A stretch of DNA of 64,000 nucleotides from Yinghuangia sp035454725 (GCF_051388935.1 NZ_JBPKBI010000008.1:186001-250000); one strand, 5' to 3'; positions 42,965-52,973 are shown, numbered from the stretch's first letter. Numbers and translations: made by a program. Notes: generated by a model not told the origin, from the sequence alone.

Positions 42965-45900
42965 GTGCACAACCGCGCGGGGTCGGGGGGCTCGCCCCCC
43001 GGACGGACCGTCGAGGTCGTCAACCCGCGTGCCGGAGTCCGCGGATCCGGCTGCGTGATCGCCCCCGGCCTGGTGCTGGCGGCCGGGCACGTCGCGTGCC
43101 CCAACCGCGACAGCGGGCCCGTCGTCGTCCGCGAGCTCGAAGGCGGCGCCGAACACGAGGCCGCCGTCCTGTGGACCGACCCCTCGATCGACGTCGCCCT
43201 GCTGCGCGGCGACCACACCCGCCTCGGCGCCGACCTCGGCATCGTGCGCTGGGGTGCACTGACCTGCGACCCGGCCGGTGCACGCCCGGTCTGCACGACG
43301 ATCGGCTTCCCGCAGGCGCTGTACCGCAAGGTGCCCGGCGGCCCGAGGTCCGCGGCCCAGGCCCAGAGCCTCGACGGCTGGATCGCCCCGCGCGGGCGCG
43401 CGCGTTCGGGCATGTACGTCTTCGAACTCGCCCACCCGGACGACGTCTCCTTCGACGTCTGGCAGGGCATGTCCGGCGCCGCCGTCTACTGCGACGACAC
43501 CGTGGTGGGCCTCGCCACCAACGCCGCTGATTACTGGCGCGGCGAATCGCTGCTGGTCCTCCCGGCGTACCGGCTCCTCGGCGCGCCCGGATTCGCCGAA
43601 ACCGTCGCCGCCGCGACCGGCATGCGACCGCTCTTACGCCCCGCCGACCTCGGTCCGCTGCTGACCGAGTCCCCCGATCCGCAACTGTCGTCGTCGTACC
43701 TGCTCGAACCGGCCGCACAGGTCGTCCCCGTGTCGGGCGATCCGGCCACCGCGCGGGCACTGCGGGAGTGGTGCTTCAACGGCAGGCGCACCGACGTCGC
43801 CGCGCTGACCGGCGCCGACGGCACCGGCAAGACCCGCATGGCCTTCGAACTGCTGACCGACCTCAGCGACCCGGGCGGGGGAGGAAGGCCGGCCCACGAT
43901 GTCCGGCGGCGGCCCGCGTGGACCGGCGGGTTCCTCGCCGAGGTCCCCCGGCCCACCGACCGCGGGTACACACTCTTCACCGAGGTCCGCCAGCCCCTGC
44001 TGCTCATCGTCGACGGCGCCGAGGCCCGACTCGACCAGGTTCATTCGCTGTTCGACCTGCTGAGCGGCAGACGCAGCGGCCAACCGATACGCGTCCTGCT
44101 CGTCGTCCGCGGACGCCGGGACTGGTGGCCCCGCCTGCGGACGACGTGGGCGAACAGCGTCGTCATGGGACGCGGCGAGACCTTCCGCGTCGCGACCGCC
44201 GACGCGTTCGCCGACACCAGTGCGGACGCCTTCTACCGACGCGCCACGAGCGCCTTCGCCGAACGCATCCGGATCCTGCGCGAACTCGGCATCGACGACG
44301 ACCGCCCGGAGCAACCCGCGCCGGACCTCACGCGGCCGAGCCGCTACAGCGTTCCGCCCGGCGGTGCCCCGGGCCTGACCGTCGGCGACCTGCACATGGC
44401 CGCGCTCGCCGACACGCTCACCCGGTTCGACCCCGAACTCACCTCTCTTGAACGACCGCTGGACGTCCTGCTCAGCCGCGAGGAAAGCCACGTCCGGCGC
44501 ATCGCCCAGGCCCGCATGCCGTCCGGGCTGGTCGACACCGGCCTGCTGCGCACCCTGCTGGCCGTCCAACAACTCGTCGGCGCGACGACCCACGAGGACG
44601 CGCTCGGCGCGGTCCGGGCCGGCTTCGAGGTGCACAACCGCGGGCGCGGCGACCTCGCGCAACCGCAGGGGCCGGTGCTCCGGGCGTACGAGGAAATCCT
44701 CGCCACCGCCTACCCGTCCGGACACGGCGCCCGCTGGGGCGCGATCGGACCCCAGCCGCTGCGCGCCGCGCTCGTCGCCGAAGTCGAAGCCGAAGGCAGC
44801 GGCGGTTTCCTCGCCGGCGTGCTGGGCAGCCCGCACCTGACCGCGTTGCAGCGCTACCGGGCGCTCGCGCTGCTGGTGCGGTCCGCGGACGGGCAGCCGG
44901 AATTGGTCGCCGCCGGAGCGCGGGCCGTCGCCGCCTCCCCGGAGCTGCTGCTGCCGATCGCGCAGTGGATACCCGCGGAGGTCTCCACCGAACGCGCCCG
45001 CGAATGGCTGCTGTTGTGCCGCGAGGCGGTGATCGCCCAGGCCCGGAGCGGTGGTTCCCCGGCCCACGCGGGCACCTGGGCGGTCTGGACCCTCGACAAC
45101 GCGCTGGTCCGGCTCGACAACGCGGACGCGGGCGGGGAGGACGACCAACTGTCACCGCCGCGCGGCATATTCGTGCCTCGGCCGCGCGATCCGGACAGCC
45201 CCGAACCGGAGAACTCCGGCCCGGAGATCCCCTATTCGTACGGCCCCCGCCCGAACGGCCCCGCGCCGGGCGGCCCGAGCCCGGACCGCCCCGACTCTGC
45301 TCCCGTCCACGGCCCGGTGACCGCCGCGAGTGCCCCCGGCCCCCGGGCAGCCGGGCGCGACAACGCCGCGCCGACGGTGGAATGGACCGCCGACCCGGAC
45401 CACCGGGCAGGCAACCCGCCCTCGGACAGCGCAGACGCCCCCGCCCCCGCAGGCGCCACCGAGCGCACCGAGCGCTCCGGCTCGGCACCCTCCTCCCGCA
45501 TCCCGGGCAGCGCAGTGCCGGGCGGCCCAGGCCCGGGTGGCCTCGGGCCGGGCAGCGGGAGGCGGGGTGGCGCAAGGCCGGGCGGTGCGACGCGAAGCAG
45601 CGCGGGGGCGGGCCGCGCGGAGAGGCCCGGCAGCCGAACGCCGGGGGGCGCCGCACCCGTCGGCATCGCGCCGGACGACGCCGCGCCACCACCGGCCGGG
45701 CCTGGTTCCGCGCGAGCTGCCGCGCCCGGCGGTGCCGCGACGGACGCCACCGCGTCACCGCCCCGCGCGCCGGAGCCCGCGCGAGCCGCCGCATCCGGCT
45801 CCGCGCGCGGCGCACGCCCCGCAACGGCCACCCGTACGTCCGGGCCCCGCCACGCCACGTCCCCGCGCTCCGCCCCCTCGCACCGCCGCCCGGACCGCCG

Positions 45901-46348
45901 CCACGCCGACGGACTGCGGCCCGTGCGTCGCGAGCAGCCGAGGCCGGGGACGGCACGTGTCGTGGTGACGCTGCTCGCCTTGGCGTACCTGGCTCTGGTC
46001 GTCTACGCGGCCTGCGACACCTTCTACGTCTCCGGCCGCTTCGCCGGCTCGCGGCCGGCGTGGATCCTGCCGCCCGTGGTCGTGCTCATCACCGTCGAAG
46101 CGGGCCTTCAGGCCCGGCATTGGCGCGGCCGCCCCGAACCCGCCGATCTGCCGGTGCAGTTGCTCGCGGTCGGCGTGGCCACCGCATGCGGTGTGATGTT
46201 CGCGGGGAAGCACACCGGCGACACCGGCGACACCGGCCTCGTCCTCGCCGCCGCCACGATCGCCGTCCTGGGCACACTCGTGCTCACCGAGGCCGCCCGG
46301 CGGTGGTTCGGCCAAGTCACGTACGTGCGCCGCCGAGACGGGACCTGA
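42965..46348 (+). CDS. Trypsin-like protease fused to P-loop NTPase and four membrane helices
   Basis: 1127 aa from GTG 42965 (an upstream start at 42836 is less likely). The protease triad is VLAAGHVAC (His ~42), IDVALL (Asp ~77), and WQGMSGAAVY (Ser ~169). A P-loop GADGTGKTRMAFEL begins near 282 and Walker B LLLIVDGAEARLD near 345, resembling STAND/AAA-type NTPases. After a helical region, residues about 732-990 are Pro/Gly/Ser-rich and disordered. Four helices follow between about 998 and 1110. Proteins of this plan belong to predicted NTP-dependent conflict or signalling systems; the trigger is unknown. It has no clear partner gene. Confidence 0.82.
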   Translation: MHNRAGSGGSPPGRTVEVVNPRAGVRGSGCVIAPGLVLAAGHVACPNRDSGPVVVRELEGGAEHEAAVLWTDPSIDVALLRGDHTRLGADLGIVRWGALTCDPAGARPVCTTIGFPQALYRKVPGGPRSAAQAQSLDGWIAPRGRARSGMYVFELAHPDDVSFDVWQGMSGAAVYCDDTVVGLATNAADYWRGESLLVLPAYRLLGAPGFAETVAAATGMRPLLRPADLGPLLTESPDPQLSSSYLLEPAAQVVPVSGDPATARALREWCFNGRRTDVAALTGADGTGKTRMAFELLTDLSDPGGGGRPAHDVRRRPAWTGGFLAEVPRPTDRGYTLFTEVRQPLLLIVDGAEARLDQVHSLFDLLSGRRSGQPIRVLLVVRGRRDWWPRLRTTWANSVVMGRGETFRVATADAFADTSADAFYRRATSAFAERIRILRELGIDDDRPEQPAPDLTRPSRYSVPPGGAPGLTVGDLHMAALADTLTRFDPELTSLERPLDVLLSREESHVRRIAQARMPSGLVDTGLLRTLLAVQQLVGATTHEDALGAVRAGFEVHNRGRGDLAQPQGPVLRAYEEILATAYPSGHGARWGAIGPQPLRAALVAEVEAEGSGGFLAGVLGSPHLTALQRYRALALLVRSADGQPELVAAGARAVAASPELLLPIAQWIPAEVSTERAREWLLLCREAVIAQARSGGSPAHAGTWAVWTLDNALVRLDNADAGGEDDQLSPPRGIFVPRPRDPDSPEPENSGPEIPYSYGPRPNGPAPGGPSPDRPDSAPVHGPVTAASAPGPRAAGRDNAAPTVEWTADPDHRAGNPPSDSADAPAPAGATERTERSGSAPSSRIPGSAVPGGPGPGGLGPGSGRRGGARPGGATRSSAGAGRAERPGSRTPGGAAPVGIAPDDAAPPPAGPGSARAAAPGGAATDATASPPRAPEPARAAASGSARGARPATATRTSGPRHATSPRSAPSHRRPDRRHADGLRPVRREQPRPGTARVVVTLLALAYLALVVYAACDTFYVSGRFAGSRPAWILPPVVVLITVEAGLQARHWRGRPEPADLPVQLLAVGVATACGVMFAGKHTGDTGDTGLVLAAATIAVLGTLVLTEAARRWFGQVTYVRRRDGT

Positions 46349-46476
46349 CGACCTGTCAGTGCGGTTGCCGAAGAAACTCCCGGCCGGGGAGACGGGTGAC
46401 GGTCCGTTGGTCCATTCGGGGGTCGGCGAAGTGTCGCCCGGTGAAAACGACCATGGCGCGGTCAGGATTGCGGCCC

Positions 46477-47952
46477 ATGACCAGCGCGTACGACATGACC
46501 GTCCGGCAGTCCCGACCCACCGCGAAGTCCCGCGTGCACAAACGCTTTCCGACCCCGTCCCGGCGAAGCACGGCGGCCGTGTGGCTCGCTTTCGCGATGA
46601 CGTTGACTGCGGCGATGCCCGTCGAAGCGGCACCCCGGACCGACGGCGCGACCCCGGCCTCCGGTGCCGGAGACCCTTACCTCCCGCTCGCCGGCAACCA
46701 GGGCTACGACGTCGAACACTACGACTTGGAGCTGGACTTCGCGCCTCCCGTCCTCACCGCGCAGGCGACCTTGACGGCACGTGCGACGCGAAACCTCGCC
46801 CGCTTCCACCTCGACTTCACCGGGCCCGCGATCGAGTCGGTCGAGGTGGACGGAAGGCGGGCGGCATACCGGCGGGACGGGCAGGAACTGATCGTCACGC
46901 CGTCCGAGCAGGTCCGCGCCGGACGGGACTTCACCGTGCGGGTCCGGTACCGGGGGACCCCGCAGGCGCCGGCCGATCCGCAACTGGGCCCGCACGGCTG
47001 GATCGCCACCGACGACGGTGCCGTCGCACTCAACCAGCCCGACGGCGCCCCGAGTTGGTACCCCGTCAACGACGACATGCGCGACAAGGCCACGTACACC
47101 TTCCACATCACCACCCCCGACGGCCTGTCGGCCCTGGCCAACGGCGAGCCGATCGGTCCGCCGCGGGTATCCGGCGGCCGCACGACCGTCACGTGGGCGA
47201 TGCGCGAGCCGATGGCGAGCTATCTGTCGATGGTCGCGATCGGCGCGTTCACCCGGACCGACGGCCGTGTCGGCCGGCTTCCGCACATCACCGCGTACGA
47301 CCCGGCGGGCGGGGACGACGACCGCGAACTGCGGGCCGTCACCGCCGGTGCCGTCACATGGGCCCAAGAGCGTTTCGGCGCCTACCCGTTCGACTCCACC
47401 GGCGGCATCATCGACCGCATCGGCGCCGCCTACGCGCTGGAGACGCAGGGACGCCCGGTCTACGACCATGCGCCGGACGAGACGACGATCGTGCACGAAG
47501 TGGCCCACCAGTGGTTCGGCGACAGCGTCACCCCGAAGACGTGGGCGGACATCTGGCTCAGCGAGGGCTTCGCGACCTACGTGGAATGGCTGTGGCAGGA
47601 AGACCACGGCGGCCCGTCCGCGCAGTCCGCGTTCGACGAGCTTTACGCCACACCCGCCGACGCCCCGTTCTGGAACCGCACGACCGCCGACCCGGGCCGG
47701 GACGGGATCTTCGACTACCAGGCGGTTTACCTGCGCGGTGCGATGGCGCTGCACGCCTTGCGGACGCGCGTCGGCGACCGGGACTTCTTCGAACTGTTGC
47801 GCGCATGGACGGTGAAATACCGCCACGGCAACGCCGACACCGGCGACCTGCTCGCGCTCGCGGGATCCGTCGCACCGTCGCTCCCGGGTCGGAAGCTCAC
47901 GCAGTGGGCGGAAACGTGGCTTCACACCGCCGCCAAGCCCGCGACGCCCTGA
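46477..47952 (+). CDS. Secreted M1-family zinc aminopeptidase
   Basis: 491 aa. A signal peptide is present (VWLAFAMTLTAAMPVEAAP). The catalytic site is TIVHEVAHQWFGDSVTP, with HExxH near 340-344, and WLSEGFATYVEWLW, with the third zinc ligand Glu near 363. The substrate-side GAYALE-like motif is changed to RIGAAYALETQG. The N-terminal beta domain DVEHYDLELDFAPPVLTAQA is typical of M1 proteins. Length is shorter than PepN, close to extracellular M1 enzymes. ATG 46477 is one of three close starts (46453, 46495). It acts on peptides outside the cell. Confidence 0.9.
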   Translation: MTSAYDMTVRQSRPTAKSRVHKRFPTPSRRSTAAVWLAFAMTLTAAMPVEAAPRTDGATPASGAGDPYLPLAGNQGYDVEHYDLELDFAPPVLTAQATLTARATRNLARFHLDFTGPAIESVEVDGRRAAYRRDGQELIVTPSEQVRAGRDFTVRVRYRGTPQAPADPQLGPHGWIATDDGAVALNQPDGAPSWYPVNDDMRDKATYTFHITTPDGLSALANGEPIGPPRVSGGRTTVTWAMREPMASYLSMVAIGAFTRTDGRVGRLPHITAYDPAGGDDDRELRAVTAGAVTWAQERFGAYPFDSTGGIIDRIGAAYALETQGRPVYDHAPDETTIVHEVAHQWFGDSVTPKTWADIWLSEGFATYVEWLWQEDHGGPSAQSAFDELYATPADAPFWNRTTADPGRDGIFDYQAVYLRGAMALHALRTRVGDRDFFELLRAWTVKYRHGNADTGDLLALAGSVAPSLPGRKLTQWAETWLHTAAKPATP

Positions 47953-48112
47953 CAACGCGCTGCGCCGGTTCCGGGTTGCAGCCCGGCGCCGGCCGGTATC
48001 CGGAAGGCCTCCGCAGGCGGGGCACCCCACGTTCGGCCTAACGTGGAACGCACCGGGCGCCTCGGTCGGCGCCCTGAAGTCGTGCGGCGCAGCCGCGAGG
48101 ACGGTGAGACGA

Positions 48113-48967
48113 ATGTGTCGATGGTTGGCGTACACCGGAACGCCGATCCACCTCGATGAACTCATCTACAAGCCGGCCCACTCGCTGATCGACCAGAGCC
48201 GTCACGCGCGTCTCGGCGTCGAGACGACCAACGGCGACGGGGCCGGCATCGGCTGGTATCCCGATGAGCGTTACGCGACGGACTCCGAGTTCGTGGAGCC
48301 CGCGGTCTTCCGCGCCACGGGGCCGGCGTGGAGCGACCGCAACCTGCACGAACTGTCACGGTGTGTTCGCTCACCGCTGTTCTTCGCGCACATACGCGCC
48401 TCGACGGGGGCGGCGGTGCAGGAGACCAACTGCCACCCCTTCCGCCATCAGAACTGGCTGTGGATGCACAACGGCGCCATCAACGGATTCGCGAGGCTGA
48501 AGCGCGACCTGGCGATGGCGGTGGACCCCAGCCTGTACGCCGAGATCGAAGGCTCGACGGACTCGGAGCTGATGTTCTACCTGGCGCTCACCCTGGGGCT
48601 GAAAAGCGACGTGCCCGGGTCGGTCGAACGAATGATCGGCCTGATCGAGGCCGTCGCCGATCGGCACGGTGTGCCGAACGCGGTGCAGATGACCGTTGCC
48701 GTGTCGGACGGTACGGGCCTGTGGGCGTTCCGCTACTCCACCGAGCGCCACTCGCGGTCGCTGTTCTACAGCACGGAGATCAACACGCTGCGCGCGATGC
48801 ACCCCGAGATCAAGGTGCTGGACAAAGTCTCGCCGGACACGCGGCTGGTGGTGTCCGAACCACTCGGCGACCTCACCGGCGCCTGGAACGAGGTTCCCGA
48901 ATCCTCGTACGGAGTCGTCCACGAGGGCGACGACGAAATGCACGAGCTGACTCCGACATTGCCGTGA
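48113..48967 (+). CDS. Class II glutamine amidotransferase
   Basis: 284 aa. The catalytic cysteine is residue 2 (MCRWLAYTGTPIHLDEL), exposed after Met removal. Other marks are TNGDGAGIGWY, LFFAHIRASTGAAVQETNCH, PFRHQNWLWMHNGAINGF and GSTDSELMFYLALTLGL. The protein is a single Ntn-hydrolase domain like YafJ/EgtC-type amidohydrolases. No synthetase partner is adjacent. It may release ammonia from glutamine or hydrolyse a gamma-glutamyl amide; the substrate is not deduced. Confidence 0.92.
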   Translation: MCRWLAYTGTPIHLDELIYKPAHSLIDQSRHARLGVETTNGDGAGIGWYPDERYATDSEFVEPAVFRATGPAWSDRNLHELSRCVRSPLFFAHIRASTGAAVQETNCHPFRHQNWLWMHNGAINGFARLKRDLAMAVDPSLYAEIEGSTDSELMFYLALTLGLKSDVPGSVERMIGLIEAVADRHGVPNAVQMTVAVSDGTGLWAFRYSTERHSRSLFYSTEINTLRAMHPEIKVLDKVSPDTRLVVSEPLGDLTGAWNEVPESSYGVVHEGDDEMHELTPTLP

Positions 48968-49011
48968 CCACCGGCCCGCCCGCCCGGCCGGGCGGCCCGC
49001 GGGCACGCCGG

Positions 49012-49227
49012 TCAGGCAGGGCGTGTACGCCAGTTCCGCCGCCACGCGCGTCCGGTCGGCCACGCGACCGGCACCTGGGACGCGGCCGACGCCGAACGCG
49101 TCGGCGGGGTCGCGGGCGCGGGCGCGGGCTCGGTGGGGGCCGGCGCGTGGTCCCACGCACGGGCCTGGCGTACCAACGCGGACAAGTCCTCAGCGGGCGA
49201 GAAGCGGCGGCCTGAGAGTGGGCTCAT
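49012..49227 (-). CDS. Small hypothetical protein
   Basis: 71 aa from ATG 49227 (MSPLSGRRFSPAEDLSALVR). It is Pro/Ala-rich in the middle and ends with Arg/Trp residues. No domain or SD is strong. An in-frame GTG at 49278 would add 17 residues. Included because codon bias and composition favour this frame. Confidence 0.35.
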   Translation of the reverse strand: MSPLSGRRFSPAEDLSALVRQARAWDHAPAPTEPAPAPATPPTRSASAASQVPVAWPTGRAWRRNWRTRPA

Positions 49228-49348
49228 GGGCCTAGCGGATTCCCCGCGGGTATTGACGTATCGTCCCGAAATGATCACGATTTGCCAACAACATCGCTGT
49301 TCGTCCGGATGTTCGAGGCATGGGGGAAAGCCGGCGCAGTCCGACGAA

Positions 49349-49828
49349 CTAACGGTTCGTCAACACGCAGGTGCTGTCGAGGCCGAGCACGTGGTTGAGG
49401 CGTCCGAACGCGAGCCACGACCCGATGGCCATGCTCAGTTCGACGATCTCGCGCTGCGTGTAGTGCTCTTTCATCCGCGACCAGAAGGCGTCGTCGATGT
49501 TGTGGTGGTCGAGCGCGTACCGCTCGGCGTACTCGGCGGCCAGCCGGGTGCGGTCGTCGAACACCGCGGTGGTACGCCAGGCCGTCACCGCGTCCGCGAA
49601 ACCCTCCTCGACCCGCTGCCCGTCGCGCTCGGTGCGCCAGTCGAGGCAGAAGACGCAGCCGTTGATCTGCGCGATGCGCAGGCGCGCCGCCTCGAACTCG
49701 CGCAGGCCCAGCCGGCTGTGGTCGTACACCGCCATCGAATACGTCGCCGCCGCGGTGCCGATCTCCGGGACCAACTCGGCCCAGACGTAGGGGATGGGGT
49801 CTTCGCCCTCGGGAATGTCGATGATCAT
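49349..49828 (-). CDS. Carboxymuconolactone decarboxylase/AhpD-like protein
   Basis: 159 aa. The redox CxxC box is INGCVFCLDWRTER near 55-60, typical of AhpD-like alkylhydroperoxidases, followed by the DDRTRLAAEYAERYALDHHN helix and REIVELSMAIGSWLAFGRLN. Its ATG overlaps the stop of the amine-dehydrogenase-like gene (ATGA), so the pair is translated together. Confidence 0.9.
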   Translation of the reverse strand: MIIDIPEGEDPIPYVWAELVPEIGTAAATYSMAVYDHSRLGLREFEAARLRIAQINGCVFCLDWRTERDGQRVEEGFADAVTAWRTTAVFDDRTRLAAEYAERYALDHHNIDDAFWSRMKEHYTQREIVELSMAIGSWLAFGRLNHVLGLDSTCVLTNR

Positions 49829-50904
49829 GTCGAGCTCCTTCCGAGCTTGCCCACGGCCGGGCGCAGCGGGACGTCGAGGGCGTCGTAGAGGCCGGGTTCG
49901 GCGTCCACGAGCCAGCCGATCGCGTTGACCAGGCGGCCGACGGCGGTGGCGTTCCCGCCGGCGGACCGGTTGCCGCCCTCGTCCGACGCCTCGACGGTGA
50001 CCTCGATGCGGGGGCGGCCCTCGATGACCACACGGTGCGCGCCGACGCCGTCCGGGGGAGTGGGCCAGTCGGGGGCGCACGAGGGGTGGATGCGGGTGAC
50101 GTGCTCGATGACGATGCGGGGTTCGCCGCCCACGATGCCCTGCACCTCGAACCGCACCGCGCCCTGCGTGCCGGCGTCGAAGTCGCCCATGGTGTCGGTG
50201 CGTACGCCGGTGTCGAGGGCGCGGCGGTCCATGGTCTCGCGGATCTCGTCGAGTTCGACGCCCAGGGCCCGGGCCATCAGCCGTATCTGGCCGCCCCAGA
50301 TCATGGTCGGCATCTCCGGCCACAGCATCGGGGCGCCGTAGTCGAGCGGCATGCCCATGCCGACCAGGTTGCGGACGGAGTCCTCCTGGTCGTAGGTCGA
50401 GTAGTCGAAGATCTCCTGGCACCGGATCACATCGATGGTGCCGCCGAGTCCGCTGATCAGGAGCGGAAGTACGTCGTTGCCCCAGCCCGGGTCGACCCCC
50501 GACACGAACAGCGAGCCGCCCCCTTCCGCGATGGCCGCCAGCACCGGGTCGCGGAACTCCGGTGCGGCGCCACGCGGGTCGTACAGCGGGTAGAGCGCGG
50601 GAGTGACCACCACGGCGCCCGCTCGTATCGCCCGGCAGATGTCGTCGAGCGCCTCGTCGGGGCGGATGTCGCCGGAAGCCGCGTACACCACCGCGCGCGG
50701 GCGACCGGCCAGCACCGCGTCGGTGTCGTCGGTCGCGGCAATGCCCAACTCGGCTTCCAGGCCCGCGAGTTCGCCGGCATCGCGGCCGACTTTGGCGGGG
50801 TTGTGCACGATCACGCCGGTGAGTTTCAGCGCCGGCTCGGCCGCGATCGCGCGCAGGGCCAGTCGGCCGATGTTCCCGGTTCCCCAAACCACCGTGGACG
50901 TCAT
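49825..50904 (-). CDS. NAD(P)-dependent amine dehydrogenase family protein (DapB-like)
   Basis: 359 aa. The Rossmann motif MTSTVVWGTGNIGRLALRAI starts at residue 1; VDPGWGNDVLPLLISGLGG and the C-terminal substrate domain fit the 2,4-diaminopentanoate dehydrogenase-like group. Proteins of this group oxidise amino compounds or imines with NAD(P). It is the first gene of the AhpD-containing operon and lies 200 bp downstream of a TetR gene on the same strand. The substrate is not known. Confidence 0.85.
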   Translation of the reverse strand: MTSTVVWGTGNIGRLALRAIAAEPALKLTGVIVHNPAKVGRDAGELAGLEAELGIAATDDTDAVLAGRPRAVVYAASGDIRPDEALDDICRAIRAGAVVVTPALYPLYDPRGAAPEFRDPVLAAIAEGGGSLFVSGVDPGWGNDVLPLLISGLGGTIDVIRCQEIFDYSTYDQEDSVRNLVGMGMPLDYGAPMLWPEMPTMIWGGQIRLMARALGVELDEIRETMDRRALDTGVRTDTMGDFDAGTQGAVRFEVQGIVGGEPRIVIEHVTRIHPSCAPDWPTPPDGVGAHRVVIEGRPRIEVTVEASDEGGNRSAGGNATAVGRLVNAIGWLVDAEPGLYDALDVPLRPAVGKLGRSST

Positions 50905-51106
50905 GCGGCGGAAGCTAGCAAGAGTCAGGGAACCTTCCCAGAGCGATCGGCCCTGATTTTCCATCGGCGGCGTTCCGGCGCCGGCTCCCGTCCTCGCGAC
51001 GGCTCCCGCGCCCCGGTCACCGTCGAGGTCCTCGACGCCGACGCCGCGTCACTTTTCGGCTCGCGGAACGCCCTCGTCGGCCCCGCACGGACCGACATCG
51101 ACGGCG

Positions 51107-51853
51107 TCACCGGGGGGATTGCCGGTCGATGCCCTCCGGGACGATGAAGTCGCGGACCAACTTCTCGGCGTCGCGGACGAGGGGGCGGAGGAGTTTGTAG
51201 CGGGACAAGGTGGTGACGCGAGCGACCATGGGCGTGGTGCGGCGCACGAAGTCGCGGCTGCGGGCGTTGTCCGGGGTGCGGTCGTAGACCCAGAACAGGA
51301 CGATGCCCATCTGGTGCAGCCACAGCAACTCCGGGAGGATCGCTGCCATTTCGGCGTCGAGTTTCAGCGTGGAGCCGGCGAGGACTTCGCGGTAGAGGGC
51401 GACGACGGTTTGCCTGGCGGGGTACGACTCGGCGGAGAACGGGGAGAGCGGGCTGTCGGGGTCGGCCGCGTTGCGGAAGAACTGGACGGCGAAGCCGTGG
51501 TACGGCTCGGCGATGTCCAGCCAGGTCTCCAGGGTGACTTGGAGGCGGGACGCGAAGTCCGTACGGCCGACGAGGCGCGCGCGGGTGGTGGCGATGTGGT
51601 CGTGGGTGACACGGTCGTAGAAACCGTGGATCAGGTGCTCTTTCGACCCGAAGTGGTAGTAGGCGTTGCCGACGGAGACCCCGGCTTCGGCGGCGATCGC
51701 GCGCATCGTCGTCTTGTCGTAGCCGCGCTCTTCGAACAGGCGCATGGCCGTTTCCAGGATGAGCGATCGGGTTTGGTCGCTTTTGCTGGTCTTTCCGCCC
51801 GGGGTTTCCCCAGGGGTTTCGGGCGCGATCCCGCGCCGGTCGTCGGATGTCAC
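51107..51853 (-). CDS. TetR family regulator
   Basis: 248 aa. The HTH is SLILETAMRLFEERGYDKTT, MRAIAAEAGVSVGNAYYHFG (about 30-80). The C-terminal half (ETWLDIAEPYHGFAVQFFRN, LLWLHQMGIVLFWVYDRTPD) is a hydrophobic ligand pocket. GGAGGCGGGCGC precedes the GTG. It is upstream of and in line with the amine dehydrogenase-like operon. Its operator is not identified; the TTGAAC palindromes near 53000 are a candidate. Confidence 0.9.
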   Translation of the reverse strand: MTSDDRRGIAPETPGETPGGKTSKSDQTRSLILETAMRLFEERGYDKTTMRAIAAEAGVSVGNAYYHFGSKEHLIHGFYDRVTHDHIATTRARLVGRTDFASRLQVTLETWLDIAEPYHGFAVQFFRNAADPDSPLSPFSAESYPARQTVVALYREVLAGSTLKLDAEMAAILPELLWLHQMGIVLFWVYDRTPDNARSRDFVRRTTPMVARVTTLSRYKLLRPLVRDAEKLVRDFIVPEGIDRQSPR

Positions 51854-52072
51854 GCGCCCGCCTCCGTTGAGGGCAACTGCCTTCGTGTGATTGCAGGTTG
51901 CCTTGCAGGCGATAGGTGGGGGCGCGAGTTGTGGACGCGGTGTCGCAGGGCGTTGCGCATGCACGGCGTCCGTGTCGTTCCCGCGCGGCCCGGACGGCCG
52001 CAGCGCGGTCCCCGGGTGAGGAGACCGCGCTGCGTGATTCCCGGTCGTGCGTCGTTTTTCACGCCTGGAACC

Positions 52073-52561
52073 TTAACCCGGTACAAGACACCCGTTCGCG
52101 CAGCCGTCGAAGCCTCCGGGGTCGTCGAAGCCGGAGTCGTCGCGGGTGGAGGCCCTGACACGGGCGGCCGCGACGACTGCCGCCTTGGCGACGGCGAGGC
52201 CGGCCGGGGTACTGAGGCGTTCCGCCGTCCTTCGGTAGCCGCGCAGTGCCCACAGGCAGACGACCCAGGCGTACGCGCCTTCGTATACCTGCCCGGAGTC
52301 TCCGACGACGGTGATCTCGCGCAAGGTGCGCTCGTGGTCGAGGTCCGGGTAGCGGTTGCGGGCACGCGCCGAGCCGGCCGGGATGAGGTCGATCGCGACG
52401 AGCTTCGGGCGGCGGGCGAGCCGGCCGCTGACGGCCGTGCACAGCGGGCAGTCCGCGTCGTACAGGACCGTGATGCGGCGGACGGGCGGGACGGTCGGTG
52501 CGACGGGGGAGGCCTCACCCCTGTACAGGCCTCCCCCGTCGGTCCGGGCTGCGGCGGTCAC
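52073..52561 (-). CDS. DCC-family (DUF393) thiol-disulfide oxidoreductase-like protein
   Basis: 162 aa. The signature VLYDADCPLCTAVSGRL (DxxCxxC) is near 31-47, followed by RTLREITVVGDSGQVYEGAY and YRRTAERLS. DUF393 proteins are thioredoxin-fold members of unclear role, often membrane-linked. Its GTG lies 4 bp after the stop of the membrane protein gene, so they form an operon. Confidence 0.88.
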   Translation of the reverse strand: MTAAARTDGGGLYRGEASPVAPTVPPVRRITVLYDADCPLCTAVSGRLARRPKLVAIDLIPAGSARARNRYPDLDHERTLREITVVGDSGQVYEGAYAWVVCLWALRGYRRTAERLSTPAGLAVAKAAVVAAARVRASTRDDSGFDDPGGFDGCANGCLVPG

Positions 52562-52565
52562 CGGG

Positions 52566-52973
52566 TCACACCCCGACGGCCGGACTGGTCCAGCCCTGTG
52601 GAGGCACGGGCGGGACGGAGCTGCGGTCCGCCATGATGCGGCGCCTGATCCGATTGAGGACGTAGACGTTCACCAGGTGCAGAACGCCGAGCACCAGCAG
52701 GACCGTACCGATCTTGACCGACAGCGCCTCGAAGGATTCGCGGACGCTGTCGACGCCGCCGCCGAGCTTGAGGTACAGCGCGACGAACCCGAGGTTGACG
52801 AGGTAGAAACCGACGATCAGCAGGTGGTTGACGGCATCGGCGACCTTTTCGTCACCCTGCATGACATCGGAGAGAAAAAGCCTGCCGCTGCGGCCGAGCG
52901 TGCGACCGACCCACACCGTCAGGGCGATGCTGATCAGCAGGTAGACGGCGTACGAGACCACGGTGAGATCCAT
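52566..52973 (-). CDS. Small integral membrane protein
   Basis: 135 aa with three likely helices: YAVYLLISIALTVWVGRTLG, AVNHLLIVGFYLVNLGFVAL and IGTVLLVLGVLHLVNVYVL. The C-terminus (RIRRRIMADR onward) is basic and Pro-rich. Its ATG lies downstream of two TTGAAC palindromes and a TAGAGT -10 box on the minus strand. It is followed directly by the DCC-family gene. Function unknown. Confidence 0.8.
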   Translation of the reverse strand: MDLTVVSYAVYLLISIALTVWVGRTLGRSGRLFLSDVMQGDEKVADAVNHLLIVGFYLVNLGFVALYLKLGGGVDSVRESFEALSVKIGTVLLVLGVLHLVNVYVLNRIRRRIMADRSSVPPVPPQGWTSPAVGV

